A stretch of 64,000 nucleotides of DNA from assembly GCA_033063855.1 (NCBI GenBank), contig CP093830.1, forward strand, positions 5,704,854 to 5,768,853, written 5' to 3'. This document shows, one piece after another, positions 1 to 12,400 of the stretch. A model generated the notes under the pieces. That model searched no databases. It was not told the DNA's origin and worked only from the letters and a program-made list of their open reading frames with translations. The first letter of the stretch is position 1; every line of letters begins with the position of its first letter. The position numbers and the translations under genes are program-made. The stretch comes from Smittia aterrima. Taxonomy: Eukaryota > Arthropoda > Insecta > Diptera > Chironomidae.

Positions 1-3000
1 GAGAGAGGGGGGAGTGAGACGATTTACCGTATCTTCGCTTTCTCAATGATAAAAAAATTAAGGAAACTCTCGCAACGGCACGCATCTCATTCGCATGTGT
101 GTAGTATCATTTGCTACTCCCACCTCGAGTGATGATTTTTTTACTTGTTAAGAGCGAGCTCGAAGATTCGTCGACAGGAAGAAGCGAAAAATTAGAATTC
201 TAGATGAGTTTCAGACGCTGCTCATACAGTAAACATTTACTTGAAGAGCATGTCAGTGGTGTGAGAATCAAAAGCAAGCTCTTAACCGCCTCACTGCCTT
301 CTTTCTGATTCACTAAATAGCGAAACATCAACTCAAGCAGCGACGAAAGCTAGGAAACGTTCTTATTTACATTACAAATTCAGTTGAAAAACACTTCCCT
401 CGTTCCTCCGCCATTCGCTTTTTCATAACTTAGTTAAACGTTTCGAATGTTTATGTTACACCTCCTACAGTCATCTCTCATTCCCAATCCGCTTCGCTTC
501 GGTTGCTCGCTCGCCATCACCGTTTTTCCCCATCACAAAATTACTGAAAACTATTCGGAATTTCCCTGGGAAAATAAATTTTGGGTTTTTACTCAAAATG
601 CACTTTGAAAGCAAAGGAGAATGTGTAAGCTCTAATTTATACGTGAGATTTCGTGGAAAGGAAAACTATGGCGAAGAGGAAGCAACCCCAAAGACATTTT
701 GCAAGATTAAGTTTTTCGTCTTCTCTCTCACTTTCGAGTCGACCTCGCAGTCGACGAGAAAAATGTGGAAGCGGAGCGAAAGAATTACGGAAAAGTTCTT
801 CCTTGTTCGGTTGGGCTATGATAAACTAGCTCCATAATTATGAGCCGCTCTTGACTCTCCCTCGACTGTGCATTTGCCAAAGGGAAAAATATATTCTTTT
901 AAAAAAAACTTTTTCAATTAATCATTGTTAGCGTTTTGCGGGTGAAGTTTGAGAAATGTGAGGAATCAGTTGAAGTTTTCGTTGGGAAAGGTTGATAAGT
1001 TTTTCATAAGCTTGAACTCTACTATGAAGCATTAACATTTGATGTGACATGGAAGTCATTTATCGTATCAATCTCTTCTCGCTGCGGGAGCTGACTAGGT
1101 CAAGGTCTTGACAAAGCAGCTTCGAAGTTTCGCAATCAGGTTTTTGTTTCGTTGATTTCCCAAATCGAATTGAAGTTCTTGAAAACAACAAAAAACGAAA
1201 GAGAAAGAAATGGGGCCACTCCAATGATTTACCGCCCACGATCCACCTTCTTTTTGTTGTTTATTCGTGCAAACCAATTCGAAGTACGACGACGGTTTAC
1301 TAAAAATTTTCAATTTTCTCGTTTTTCCTATTCGGTTATTATTTCATTGGAAATTGAATTTTCAATTTTTTGTTATTCGTGAGCGAGGAAACGAGAACAA
1401 AATGAAAACGTTGAACGTATAATCATCGAAAAACAAAACCCGACAATCTTTATTGTTATTTCTATTCTAGATTTACGTTCCTTGAAGAAGCAAAGGCGAT
1501 AATAGAGAAATCTCTCGTCGACAAACGTTCATTTGCGATCTCGGAAAAACAATTCGCTTTGAGTTGAAATCCTCTCCAATCGTTTTTCTTTCTAAACAAT
1601 TAGTTTCTCGCTCGAATGTTTAGCTTTCATTCAATATGAAACTGTTTTAAATGCGGAGAAGCAAAGACAAAGAGCCTTGGAATTATTCGAGATGGAAATT
1701 CAATTTCCTCTCTCTCTCTCATAAGAAAATAGTTTCGTATGGAATTGGAAGCGATAGATTAAGTAGAGATGGAGCGTAACTCAATTCATGAACGAAGCTA
1801 TCCGGAATCTCATCCAGAATTCGATTGAAAGCTTCCCGCCTTTCAATGATGAGCCGAGAATCGTTTTGTGGCGACGTTTTCCCCACGTCTGAATAATGAC
1901 AAACAATTTTTCCTCTCCCTTGTTGTAAATCACTATCCCTCGTGGATGAAATGCCATTTACGAAGCAATTATGTGCCAACTAACGACGATGGAGATGATA
2001 AAAACAGGAAAATATAATTTGGGATTTGCACGAGCAAATTTCTGTGCGCAAGCTTCGCCCAAACGAACGTTTTCCGATGAAAGAGCTTTCATTCAAATTA
2101 TTCTGATTGAAATTTATGAAAAGCATTCGTTGGTCTGACAACATCTCTCTCTCTCCTTTCATTTCATGCTAAGCTGATTAATTTTTCAATTATGAACTTT
2201 TTAATTAGCAAAGATAATAAAAAGCCTCAGAACAGATTTCTTCTTCGAAATGATAAAGAGTTTTTGGCAAAGACAAAGTTGAATCGCGCCAACCAAAAAT
2301 GTCCTTGAACAAATCGATTCATTCAACTTTTCATTCGCAACAACTTAACTTGGAACTCTTGATTGAATTTCCACTCGAGAGTCAAGATTTGAAATTCTAT
2401 CTCAGGCCACTTTAAGTATTTTCATGACGTCTTGTTATAACTTTTATTGTTCCGAGAATATTTTGCCTTTTCAAGCAAACTCCGTTTGTTGGCAAAGTGA
2501 GAAGATTTGCACAGCGATAGAAGCTTGAATGGAAAGCTCTCAAGTCTGCATCAGAGGATCATAAAGTTTTTTCTCATGGCATTGTTTCGCCTTCTCTTGT
2601 TGTAACATTTCGCCAACAACACAAGCTGAACACATTTCATATTCAAAGCGCTCTCCTTGTCTCAACGCTTTTAACCCAGATCTGCATAAATGTTTTTCTA
2701 AAAACTTCGCTATCCATAAAAAGTTTTTCGCTCCCTTTCCATCTCTCCCCCTCTCTTTCTGACTCTTTTTTATATTCATTCATTGCACACAACTCTACAC
2801 GACAAATTTACATAAAAAGTTGGGAAAATGTTTAAAAGCTCGCTGCTCTATAACAGTTAAACGTGAAACATTGTAATCATGTCAGAGATTTTAAGTGTAA
2901 TCAAAGTTTGTCATGTAAAACTGTTAGTGAAATAGATTAAACGATATCGCATTGCCATTGATGATGAAAGGATTGAAAGTGAGCGAAAGGGGAAGTTTTA

Positions 3001-6000
3001 ATGGCATTACGGCAAAAGCTTTTACTTAGCACAGCTTAAACATATTCGATAAAGTCACGAGAGCCTCGTTCTAATGATTCATTGTTAATTTGAATAAACA
3101 AAGGCGACGATGATCGTGGGTGCCTCGAGAGAAAGGGGAAAGTTCATAGCCGCTCGACCCACTTCGTGACGTGATAATAAAGTAGGAGGCGTTTGAGAAT
3201 CGATAACGTTGCTAAGGGTTCTACAATTAAGAAACTTTTCAGATTTCCACGATAAGCTCGAGATTTAATCGGCAAAGAGAGAAATCTTTGAACAACAATT
3301 GCTTTTTACATGGAAATGAAAAACCGAAGGGAATGAAAAATATTTATAAATAAAAATATAATCAAGTAAAGTGTTTCACAGAAAAGCGTAGGAAAATATT
3401 GAGAGAAGCTTCCACATCCATTTTCTTATTGATTTTTAAATAAAAGAAATTCAAAACTTAGTCGCTTAAGCAGATAAGCTGAGTCTCAAAGTTATTACAA
3501 GACTTTCCATAAACTTTCCAAGTTTATCAATAAAGTTCGTCGTGCTCTGCGTTCGATTGCGACACTTTAGCCCACGCAAAAGCCACGAGAGATAAGATTA
3601 GGAAAATCCCTTTCCAACCTTCGCAACGAAATCTAAAACAATTTTATTGAACAGTAATTAATGAGGACGAAGAGAAAAGGCTTGCGGCTTCGATAGGATT
3701 ACGACGTTTTGTTTTCTTAAATTGAGCTTACGCAACACAATAAACGTGGTGGAGAGGTTGAAGGAAAATCTGTTTATATTCATTTATTTAAAAAATGTGT
3801 CAAGATTTTCGCCAAGCCGTTTGATTGATGAGGTTACAGAAGAAGAATTCCTCTGTCTTCTTCTATCGCTTGTTTCATCGCTAACCCCAGAAAAATCGTT
3901 TCGTAAGCTCTAAGCCCCCGAACAGCGCTTGAGTGTGTGTGCCATCGCCGCATGCGAAAAAGATATAAAGCCGTGATTGAGAACCTCGAGTATGACAAAA
4001 CGTGATGTGAATATGAAAATAAAATTTCCTCTCCTTGTTTTCGCCTCGCCGACAGATGATGAGCGAATCAATATTTTAATAGCACACTCGCTGATTCATT
4101 AGTTTTGGGCTTGCAAACGTCACTGATTTGCCTTTTTCTCCCCTCTTGCGATGTTCATACCGACGCTAATTTAGATCGAGACTGAGCAAACAATATGATG
4201 AGCTCACATCCATAAACATGAAAAGCGAGAGAAGTTTGATTAAAATATTATTCCAACTCGAGCACATTCATTTTGCAAGCATCGAAACTAAAACTCTCTT
4301 GAGGTTTCACTTCATCTGAATAAAAGTTTTTGAAAATTTAAATTATAATTCGGACGAGAGCAGTTCACTGAAATGAATCATACTCTGATTTCAATGAAAG
4401 CCTCATGGCTTTGTATGGAATGAGCGAATATCGAGCAGATAGATAGTTTCGACGAGTATACTTAATTTCAAATTCAGATTCACTGACAAGCCATTTACAT
4501 TTAATCCTCAAAACAATCGGAAATTCTCTCTCTGGGAGAACCGACAGTTGTTTGCCAATGCATGTAAATTGGAAAATGTTTCAAGCATCGGCCCAAATAT
4601 ATCGCGTGAAACTGTTTGATTCAAATATTTTATTATCCAACTCAATGAATTCCGATTGGAGCTTTTTCTTCCTCAAACGGATGAGATTTCATTCATTCAA
4701 CGCAGATGATAAAAAATGTTTCTCCTGTTCCGTAATCAAATGCAGATTGAATTGACATGCTGAGCAGAAGAAAGAAGAAGAAAAGAGAAAGGAAGTAAAG
4801 AGAGAAAACAGTTAACTCGTACACGCTGGAAAAACGCTTCAGGCAATTGTTGATTTTTTTTGGAGAAAGCTTAGCGAAAACTTTCTAAGATCAAAGGAAC
4901 TCAACTCGGTCGTCAAATCGACAGAGTCGACATGCTTTCATGTTTTTAACTTTGAGTTGAAAAGCTATCCGAGAAAGGAAAATATGAAACTTATTAAAAG
5001 ACGAAAGCAGAAGTTTTGCCATGCAATTCCTTTCTCAAGACAATTTAAAAGTTTCCTGAAGGGCAGAGAGTATTCATTCCGAAGCGACAGTTTCCTCGCT
5101 TTAATTACTTTATTAGTCAGACAGAAGAACAAGACGAAGAAGAAGCCTTTTCCAAGAAGTTTTAATAAACTTGGAGAACTGAGATGATTTTGTCTAATTT
5201 CACATTTGATAACTTTCAAAAGACAATTAAAGAAAATTGAGCAAATCCTCAAATTAAAACTTTTCCTCTCGCAATCCGATTTATCGAAACATCAACATAG
5301 CTCTAAAGTTCAGAGAGTATGTACATCGCTCTTTAAAATATTTAGAAACTAGAACAGATGTAGCGCATGTGAGATGACGGCCTTGTTGTCTTTGACCATG
5401 CGTTCCACGTGCAATGTCATCACTAATTCAACTTCGCTCTCCCTCTCGGTTTGCCATCTGCAATATCATTCGTCGCATGGTAAGGTCGTAAATGATTGAA
5501 TTTTAAGAGATTCACCTCTGAATGTCTGGTTTCCATCCGCTTCGTCCTTTTTTTCATCGATGCGGTTGAATTGGACGGTCGCAGTCGACCATTCTGTTTT
5601 ATCTCCCCCGGAATGCGAATTAATAAGAGTGAACATGTATTGAAATATGGCGAGAGTGCTCACATGGCATCCAGTTTGAAGAGGCAAAAAAAAAGAGCTG
5701 TACGTGCACAAATTGATATTAATTGGGTTACAAAGTCCACATTTCGAAACATTTTTGGGGAGGTTAGCTCCATTTGCTGCCACTTTCCGAGCGGAACAAG
5801 TAAAATATTTAATTCGGAAAGCTTGTTATGTGGGATGAGTTTGAAAGTTCTGTCAATCGAAAAGCTCATGTCAATGTTGACTTGTTTAAAATGTAACTTT
5901 TGTACTAACCACAACTTTGAAAAGAGATTTCCCGATGCTTCAAGCTTCGCTCGATTAGATTTCACACAGAGCTTCTGTGTAAACTTTCACGTACGATTTA

Positions 6001-6846
6001 AACTAAAGACCCTTGTCAGAGCGACTTATCTACATATTCTCATTAGGAAACACAGCAAAATGTGAACACAGATTGCGTTGTTATGTGCTGTTGTGCAAAA
6101 TTAAAATATTTCCTACTAAGACACTGAGGATTAACAAGAAAAACTTTTCCATCAGACTTTTGCTCTTTCAATTAATTTACATACCTGATCTTGAGCCAGA
6201 AATGTTACCGCGCGCTGTTCCAGTTGAGCGTCTGGCAATTTGTTTTTGACGTTACTTGTTAACGAAAGTTTCTCGAAGTCATTTCGTGTTATATGAGAAA
6301 CGAAAGATTTCGACTTTTGCCAATAAACAATTTGATGAGTTGCTAAAGAACGTCGAGGAAATTCCTTTTTACTTCGCAAACTTGTTCGATCGTTTTTGTG
6401 AACTGTGCTTTTTAAGCTTTCGTCAGCAATTTTTCATCTTTCTCTCTCGTCCTTCGCTTTTGATTCTTCTCTAAGACGAGATTTTTTCCTTCTTTTGGGG
6501 CAAGCAAAAATCGATTCTTTGAGAAAAAGCTTTCGCAAAGCTCAAATGAAAAGAAAAGTTTCTCTAACTTCCGAATTAACCCGAGAAGGGGAAAAACACA
6601 TCAAGCAGGAAGGGAAACAATTAAAAGTGAAAAGAAGTAAACGTGAAATGAAAGGAAAATGGCGAAAGTTCAGATTGAACATGGCCGAGTTGTAGATTTT
6701 CCGCCACAGTGGCTTATGCTCGCCCACGTCAAAATTACTTAAACAACGTGAAACTTTTCCATTTCGCCAACTCATTGTGTGAGCATTAATTTGACTCTTG
6801 ATTTATGAGTTTCTTTGCTTCTTTTTTTTCTCATTCACGACGGCAG
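1..6846. other. Long non-coding stretch upstream of bili
   Basis: I find no convincing coding exon here on either strand. The open frames are short, unrelated to any family I know, and mostly mirrored by equally long frames on the other strand. The longest runs from about 5496 to 6065 (+); it opens with TTG and its first ATG is near 5613, and it shows no domain, signal peptide or splice context. The stretch should hold the promoter and at least one 5' exon of bili, because the first exon I recognise (6847) begins in the middle of a codon. Short CT/GA runs lie near 1-12, 1705-1721 and 2147-2157. No tRNA-like B box was noticed. Confidence 0.6.
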
Positions 6847-9421
6847 GTCCAAGCACAAGTACAAATAACAATTATCAGCAAACATCCCAGTTAGTTAATA
6901 GTCAAGACGCCCAGCAACAGCCGCAGCAAACCCAACAACATCAAATGCATCAACAATCAGCAAATATATCAAATAGTAATAATAATTTAATTAGCAACAA
7001 TAATTACGGAAGCTACGGTGGAAATACGACGTCGACGGCAACTGCTCCAGCATCGAATCACTACGGTACGAGCACTAATAGTCAGTCGATTCCAAGACCA
7101 ATGCAAAAGGTATGTCGTTGAGAGATAATTTCATTTTAAAATGTTTAGTTAATCGAAGCACTTCTCCAGGTGATACCAACGGTAGTTTATCTGATGTCAC
7201 GTATTGCCGTTCATATGGAAATTGAGGGTACAGCGCAGTGTCCATCACAGGTCATGTTGGCTGCAGCGTTAGGCTGTGAAGAATTAGGAATATCAAATAA
7301 ATTGTTAGCACAAAGCGTTTTTGGTCTGTGGATGACAAGTCTACTGATAGAAATTCAACTGAAGCCACATCATCGGCCGTACGCAGTGCGGATAGCCTGG
7401 CCGAGTCTACTCGAGAAGCACACTCATGGGAATGAGATCGAGAAGAATTCCGATGAGCCGATGACGACATTGCGACGAAACGTTTTCTACTCCCGGCGCG
7501 ACGAGGAGAAAATCAAGTAAGAATCGCTTGTGGGACTTGAGCCAACTTCTCAAGACTTTTTCCCTCTCTTTAAACTTGAGCGCACGCTTGTCGTTGGCAA
7601 TAAAACTTATTCCGACTCGGCGAGATCCACAGCCAACAACTCATGTGTCTGCAATATGAAGCAGATTGTGAAAATTTTATCCGCAACTCTCTCATTACTT
7701 TTCTACTCTTCTCGCTTTTATAACGAGTCTTTGTGTTATTTTTCTCCAAGTTTAACTTTTCGTTGTGAAAAGAAGCGGAAAGATAATTTTATAATAATAA
7801 TGAAAATGCAGATGATGCATAAGAAGTCGCTCTCTTACCACACAGCGCGAAGAGAAGATTTCATTTAATGAACTTAGTGAAATATGACGAGAGATTAACA
7901 TAAAATTGTTTCGCATCGCAATAGGGATCCACGAATATTAGAGCTTTTATATGAGGAAGCACGGCACAATGTTCTTCTTGGGAGATACATCATGGAGCCA
8001 GCTCATTCAATTATGCTTGGTGGCATTCAGGCGCGCATTGAGTTGGGACCTTACAACGTTCACACTCACACAGTTAGTTACTTTAGGTGAGGAAGAAGAC
8101 AGCGAAAAGAATTTTGACAAAAAATATATTTTCATTTTCAACATTTGTATTCATTCAACAGAGAAAATCAATTTAGGTTTTTGCCAGCGCATGTGGCGCG
8201 AAGCACGAGCTGGTCATGGCTTCCTTACAGTAGACAGACATCAGCCGAAGTAAGACTGCTAGAACAATTTAAACGTGTACCGACGACAGCAACGACGAGA
8301 AAACTGATGCGCAAATATCTGGAATTCTGTTGGGCACTTCCATTTTACGGGTAAGACTTTGTCTTTTAAACTAGAAAGCTTTCGATTTGCTTTACGCTTC
8401 TTTCTTGTTTGAACGATCAACCAATTAATTAAATTGGTTTCTCTTCACTTTCGCCTTGCTACTTTCCTCGCGGGGGTCGATGTTAAACAAACAAAATTAA
8501 TTATTTAAACCAACAAACAGTGCTGCCTTCTACCACGGCCAAGTGGAGCAACCAGTTCGAGGTCTTATGAGTCTGTTTCAACAAAAGGATATTCCCGTTC
8601 TGATAGCAATTAACGAGAAGGGAATTTATGTAATCGATCATGTTGAATGCGTAAGTGAAAGCTCTGTCCATCAATCAGTCACTTGACGGAAATTATAATT
8701 TGTTCGTTTTCCCTCCTCTGCTTCCAGACGCTGCTTCTCGGACTGAAATACGAAGATTTATCATGGGATTTCGGCAAACCGCCAAATGCCAACGATGATC
8801 CCGAGTGTTTGCCTTGTTTATTTATACAGGTTAGTTCAAGAACGATTAACAAAGTTTCACGCTGGCGCTTCGGTACGTGGCGTGACTTTTCTGTTGTGTC
8901 CGAGTTTGTTCGTTCGTCCCGAAGCGTTGTAATTAATTTAAAAAGTCCAATTTGTTTCTCGCTTCACGTTGATTGATTGTTTATCATTCTCCTTCCCTCT
9001 TTGTCAGTTTGGTGCTGTTGAAAATGGAATCACTGTGACGAAGCTGATGCAAATTTTCTCGAGACAAGCAGCAATGATGGACGCCTTAATTTCACATTTT
9101 GCCGATCAAATGCGACGTCGGAAAGACGGAGCGGACACAGTCGACAATGTAGTAGACGATGGTAAGTCAATTTTTATGTTTTCTGGTTTTTTTTGGGCAT
9201 CAACACAGACATCGACGATTTATGTTAATCGCATGTGATTCTTATGCCAAGAGAAACATATTTCTGAGCGTTTTTTTCCATTCAATTTCACAGAACCAAA
9301 TCCAATTCAGAACAATGGACTGGGTGTGCTGAGTAATAAGCTGTCGCGACTCACGCTCGCCACATTCGACGACGAAGGACGTTGCATAGGACAAATGGGC
9401 TCACTATCAATAAGCTATTAA
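6847..9421 (+). CDS. bili: bili / FRMD8-like FERM-domain protein (5' end incomplete)
   Basis: This encodes the FERM-domain protein called FRMD8 (iTAP) in mammals and Bili in Drosophila. The family is known for binding LRP6 and damping Wnt signalling, and for binding iRhom to stabilise ADAM17/TACE at the cell surface. Eight exons join in one frame: 6847-7109, 7170-7516, 7925-8086, 8162-8350, 8521-8650, 8728-8829, 9008-9161 and 9294-9421, giving about 490 residues. The first ~85 residues are a Gln/Asn/Ser-rich low-complexity tail. The FERM region follows, with family-like segments IQLKPHHRPY, LRRNVFYSRR, LPFYGAAFYHG and LLGLKYEDLSWDF. The first exon enters at phase 1 after a good pyrimidine tract and CAG at 6844-6846, so the initiator ATG must lie in an unlocated upstream exon. 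A possible poly(A) signal AATAAA is at 10511. The neighbour downstream is Caliban, as I recall for Drosophila. Confidence 0.88.
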
Positions 9422-12400
9422 CATTTAATTATCATTTTTGATGATTTCATTTAAAGCGTCAGAGCAGAAGAGTTGCAAGCGCCATTGCTATTTTCACTTA
9501 AAATGCTAATGAGACATTAAACTCAATTTTCCTTTACTCTCGATCATCATTACGATAATCATATAACATCAAAAGCATAATTAATCAAAACCATTAATTA
9601 ATTAATTTAATTTTAACCAGCTCCATCAAGCTCTCGCTTGTTCGCTCGCTTCGTTCCATGACAAAGCCATGAGGGAGACGCGACATGAAAGATTATTATA
9701 AAAGAATGATAGAACACTGGATGGAAAATAAGATTTGCGTCCTTAATTGGATGATTCAATCATGAATCACTTTCACATTCGACATGCGCAAATCCTTGAC
9801 GTGAGAAAAAAATATTTGCTTCTCCATCCGTGAAAACCGAGACTCTGCCTTTCTTACGAAGAATTTCATTTAAGCGGAAAAGCCACAATTTCCCTCAATC
9901 TCAAGGGAACGTCCATCAAGTGAGTCTCTGAGTTGAAAGACTTCACGGGAAGTGATTTCCTTGAAATATTTAAACTCAGACACATAATTTATGAACCTTC
10001 CATCTAGAGTCATTATGATTTTGAATATTCAAAATACGGCAGAAAAAAAAGTAAAAACATTAAATATTCTTGGAGGTTGAAGGGGAGGGGATGAGAGCAC
10101 AAGCTAAACAAGAAATTTGCTTTCTCATTAGAGAAGAATTAAAGCTAAACACGAAAAAACGTCCCTCAAACTAAATGAAAGAAAGAAACTTTGTACATAA
10201 ATCATTAACTTCAAGCACTGCTCGTCTTCGTTTCCGTATGTGTTTGTCTCCTGGGGTGTGTGGATGTGTTTCCGAGAAGAGACGAGGGCTTCCATTAAAA
10301 ATGGGGGCAAAGTGTAAATAACAGCAAACAACAAAGTGAAATTAATCATCGCCAAATGAGAGAAAAATATTCTTGCTCATAACGAGATTGAACTGATAAT
10401 GTTTTTGCTGTTTAAACGCCAAGCACGAGAGCTCGTCTGCGTTAACACATTTCCTTAGCGAGAACGACAAATGTAAATACTTATAAATATGAAGAACTTA
10501 TAGGATTCTAAATAAAGTAAAAGCGGTGAAGTTGTGTAAAACATTTTATACCAAAGGAAAGTGAAACGGATGATTTAAGATTAAAGACAAACTCATACTC
10601 ATACCCGATTTGTTCCCACTCGCAAACTTTATGTTGCGTCTTCAATGCGATAGAGTGGAAAGCATGCGAAGCGGAAAGCCATTAATTTCGGATTAAATTC
10701 GATTTTGATAAGAAAGCCAGCGAAGTTTTGTTGTTCGCTTGACGCTCGAAGAAAGCGTTAACGACATGCACATGTTTGGGATGATGGGATTTCCTTGTAA
10801 ATTATGTCATTACGTCGCATGATGTGAAGGAATTAATTTCACTTCTTCACGATAAGAGTTTGTATCTCATTTTATGTTTTCTGTTTCTTTCTTTTCTTTG
10901 GAAACACAGCAAAGTGTCGTTGACTATACTCGAGTCGTGAATAATTTCTGGAATTTATTTTCTTATCTTTTGCATCCTTTTAACCTTTGAACTAGGGAAA
11001 TAAAGGAAGGAGCGCAAAAACATTTTTAGAATAATTAATTGCTTGGGTTTTGGAGACGACTTTTATTCCATTTCATGATGTTTTGGGTCATTTGAAGCTT
11101 CCTTTCGTGAAGATTGTTCGTGCTCTAAGAAGATTATGAAGGTCATCGAAGCTTAAGACTCTCTGTCAGAAGAAATGAAGAATTCTCTTTATTCCCGACA
11201 GTTTGCGAACGACAGAAACCCCTTCAAAGTTCTGTGGTTGAAAGGAGCAAATCGACAGCGGTTTACTTCAGGAATGCTCAAAACATTCTTTCTCTAAAAA
11301 ATTTTACATGAAAATATTCTTTTCATCGTTGCCAAACAAAAGTTTTGGGCGAAAAAAAAATGTTCTTCCTGGTCGACGAGAATTTTCAGTTTTTCTGTTT
11401 TCGGGACAAGAAATTTCCATAAAATATTCATGAGGTTCCCTTAAATAAATTTCGAAAAGGTTCAGTAATTTTACGATTGGAAATGATTGAAAATATCAAT
11501 TTTAGATAACGAGAGAGTAATTCGCGTGGCTCATTGTGACAAATAATTTCCTGATTTGCTTCAAATCGGGGATGAGAGTCGATAGCACGAAAAAGCGAGC
11601 AAATTAAAATTAAAATTCATGGCCTCGAGTTTTTTGTTTCGGTAACGGTCTGGCACCACACAAAAAAAAACGAAGTTTCGCAGTCGATATAAAATAAAAG
11701 TTTCCCGAAAGCCAAAATTAATTAATTCCCTGGATAATTTGAGCTTTCGTTTCATGTTTTACGTCAGAAATTATTAATTTCCAACCAGAGAACCAGAGCT
11801 CGTGATATCAGTGAATGAAATGAGCTTGCGTCCTTTAGTTAATATTGTGAATTCATTGTGATCTGTTTTTAATTTATCACAAATCTGTGCAATCAAATAT
11901 GTAAAATATTTATTGAAATCTCTTTCCTCATTACCGAGTTCTTCATTGAGTTTGTACAAATTGTTTCCCTCAAGTAAAAGAATTAAGTTTTCGTGTACTT
12001 ACCATTTGTGATTACAACAAGAAAAAGCCCATTAAAGTTAAATTAAAGTGGGAGATGCATTTGAATCATTAATAAAGGTAGCAAAGGTGAAATAAAATGT
12101 AATGTAATTTGAAGAAACAACTAAAGACATCAGAGCATTGATTTTTTGAGACGATAAGAAACATATTAATTACTATGATAAGGATTGATTAACGTCATAA
12201 GTTTCGTTTTTGCTGAACTTAATTGAACATAAAGACACAGAGATCGAGTGTCAAGATGAAGAAGCAAGAGAACAGAAAACTTAATTAACCGTGAAAATGA
12301 AAAATAATGAAGAATTCAGAGCGATGAAAAACTATTTTAAAAAACGAAAGAGAAGTGAATAAAAATTTTTCAACAAAAAAGAATAAAACTGATAAATAAA

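Noticed and set aside
598..837. Possible first coding exon of bili (ATG 598, then a GTAAGC donor at 624)
   Set aside because: The exon would end at phase 0, but the first certain bili exon (6847) needs phase 1, so the join breaks the frame.
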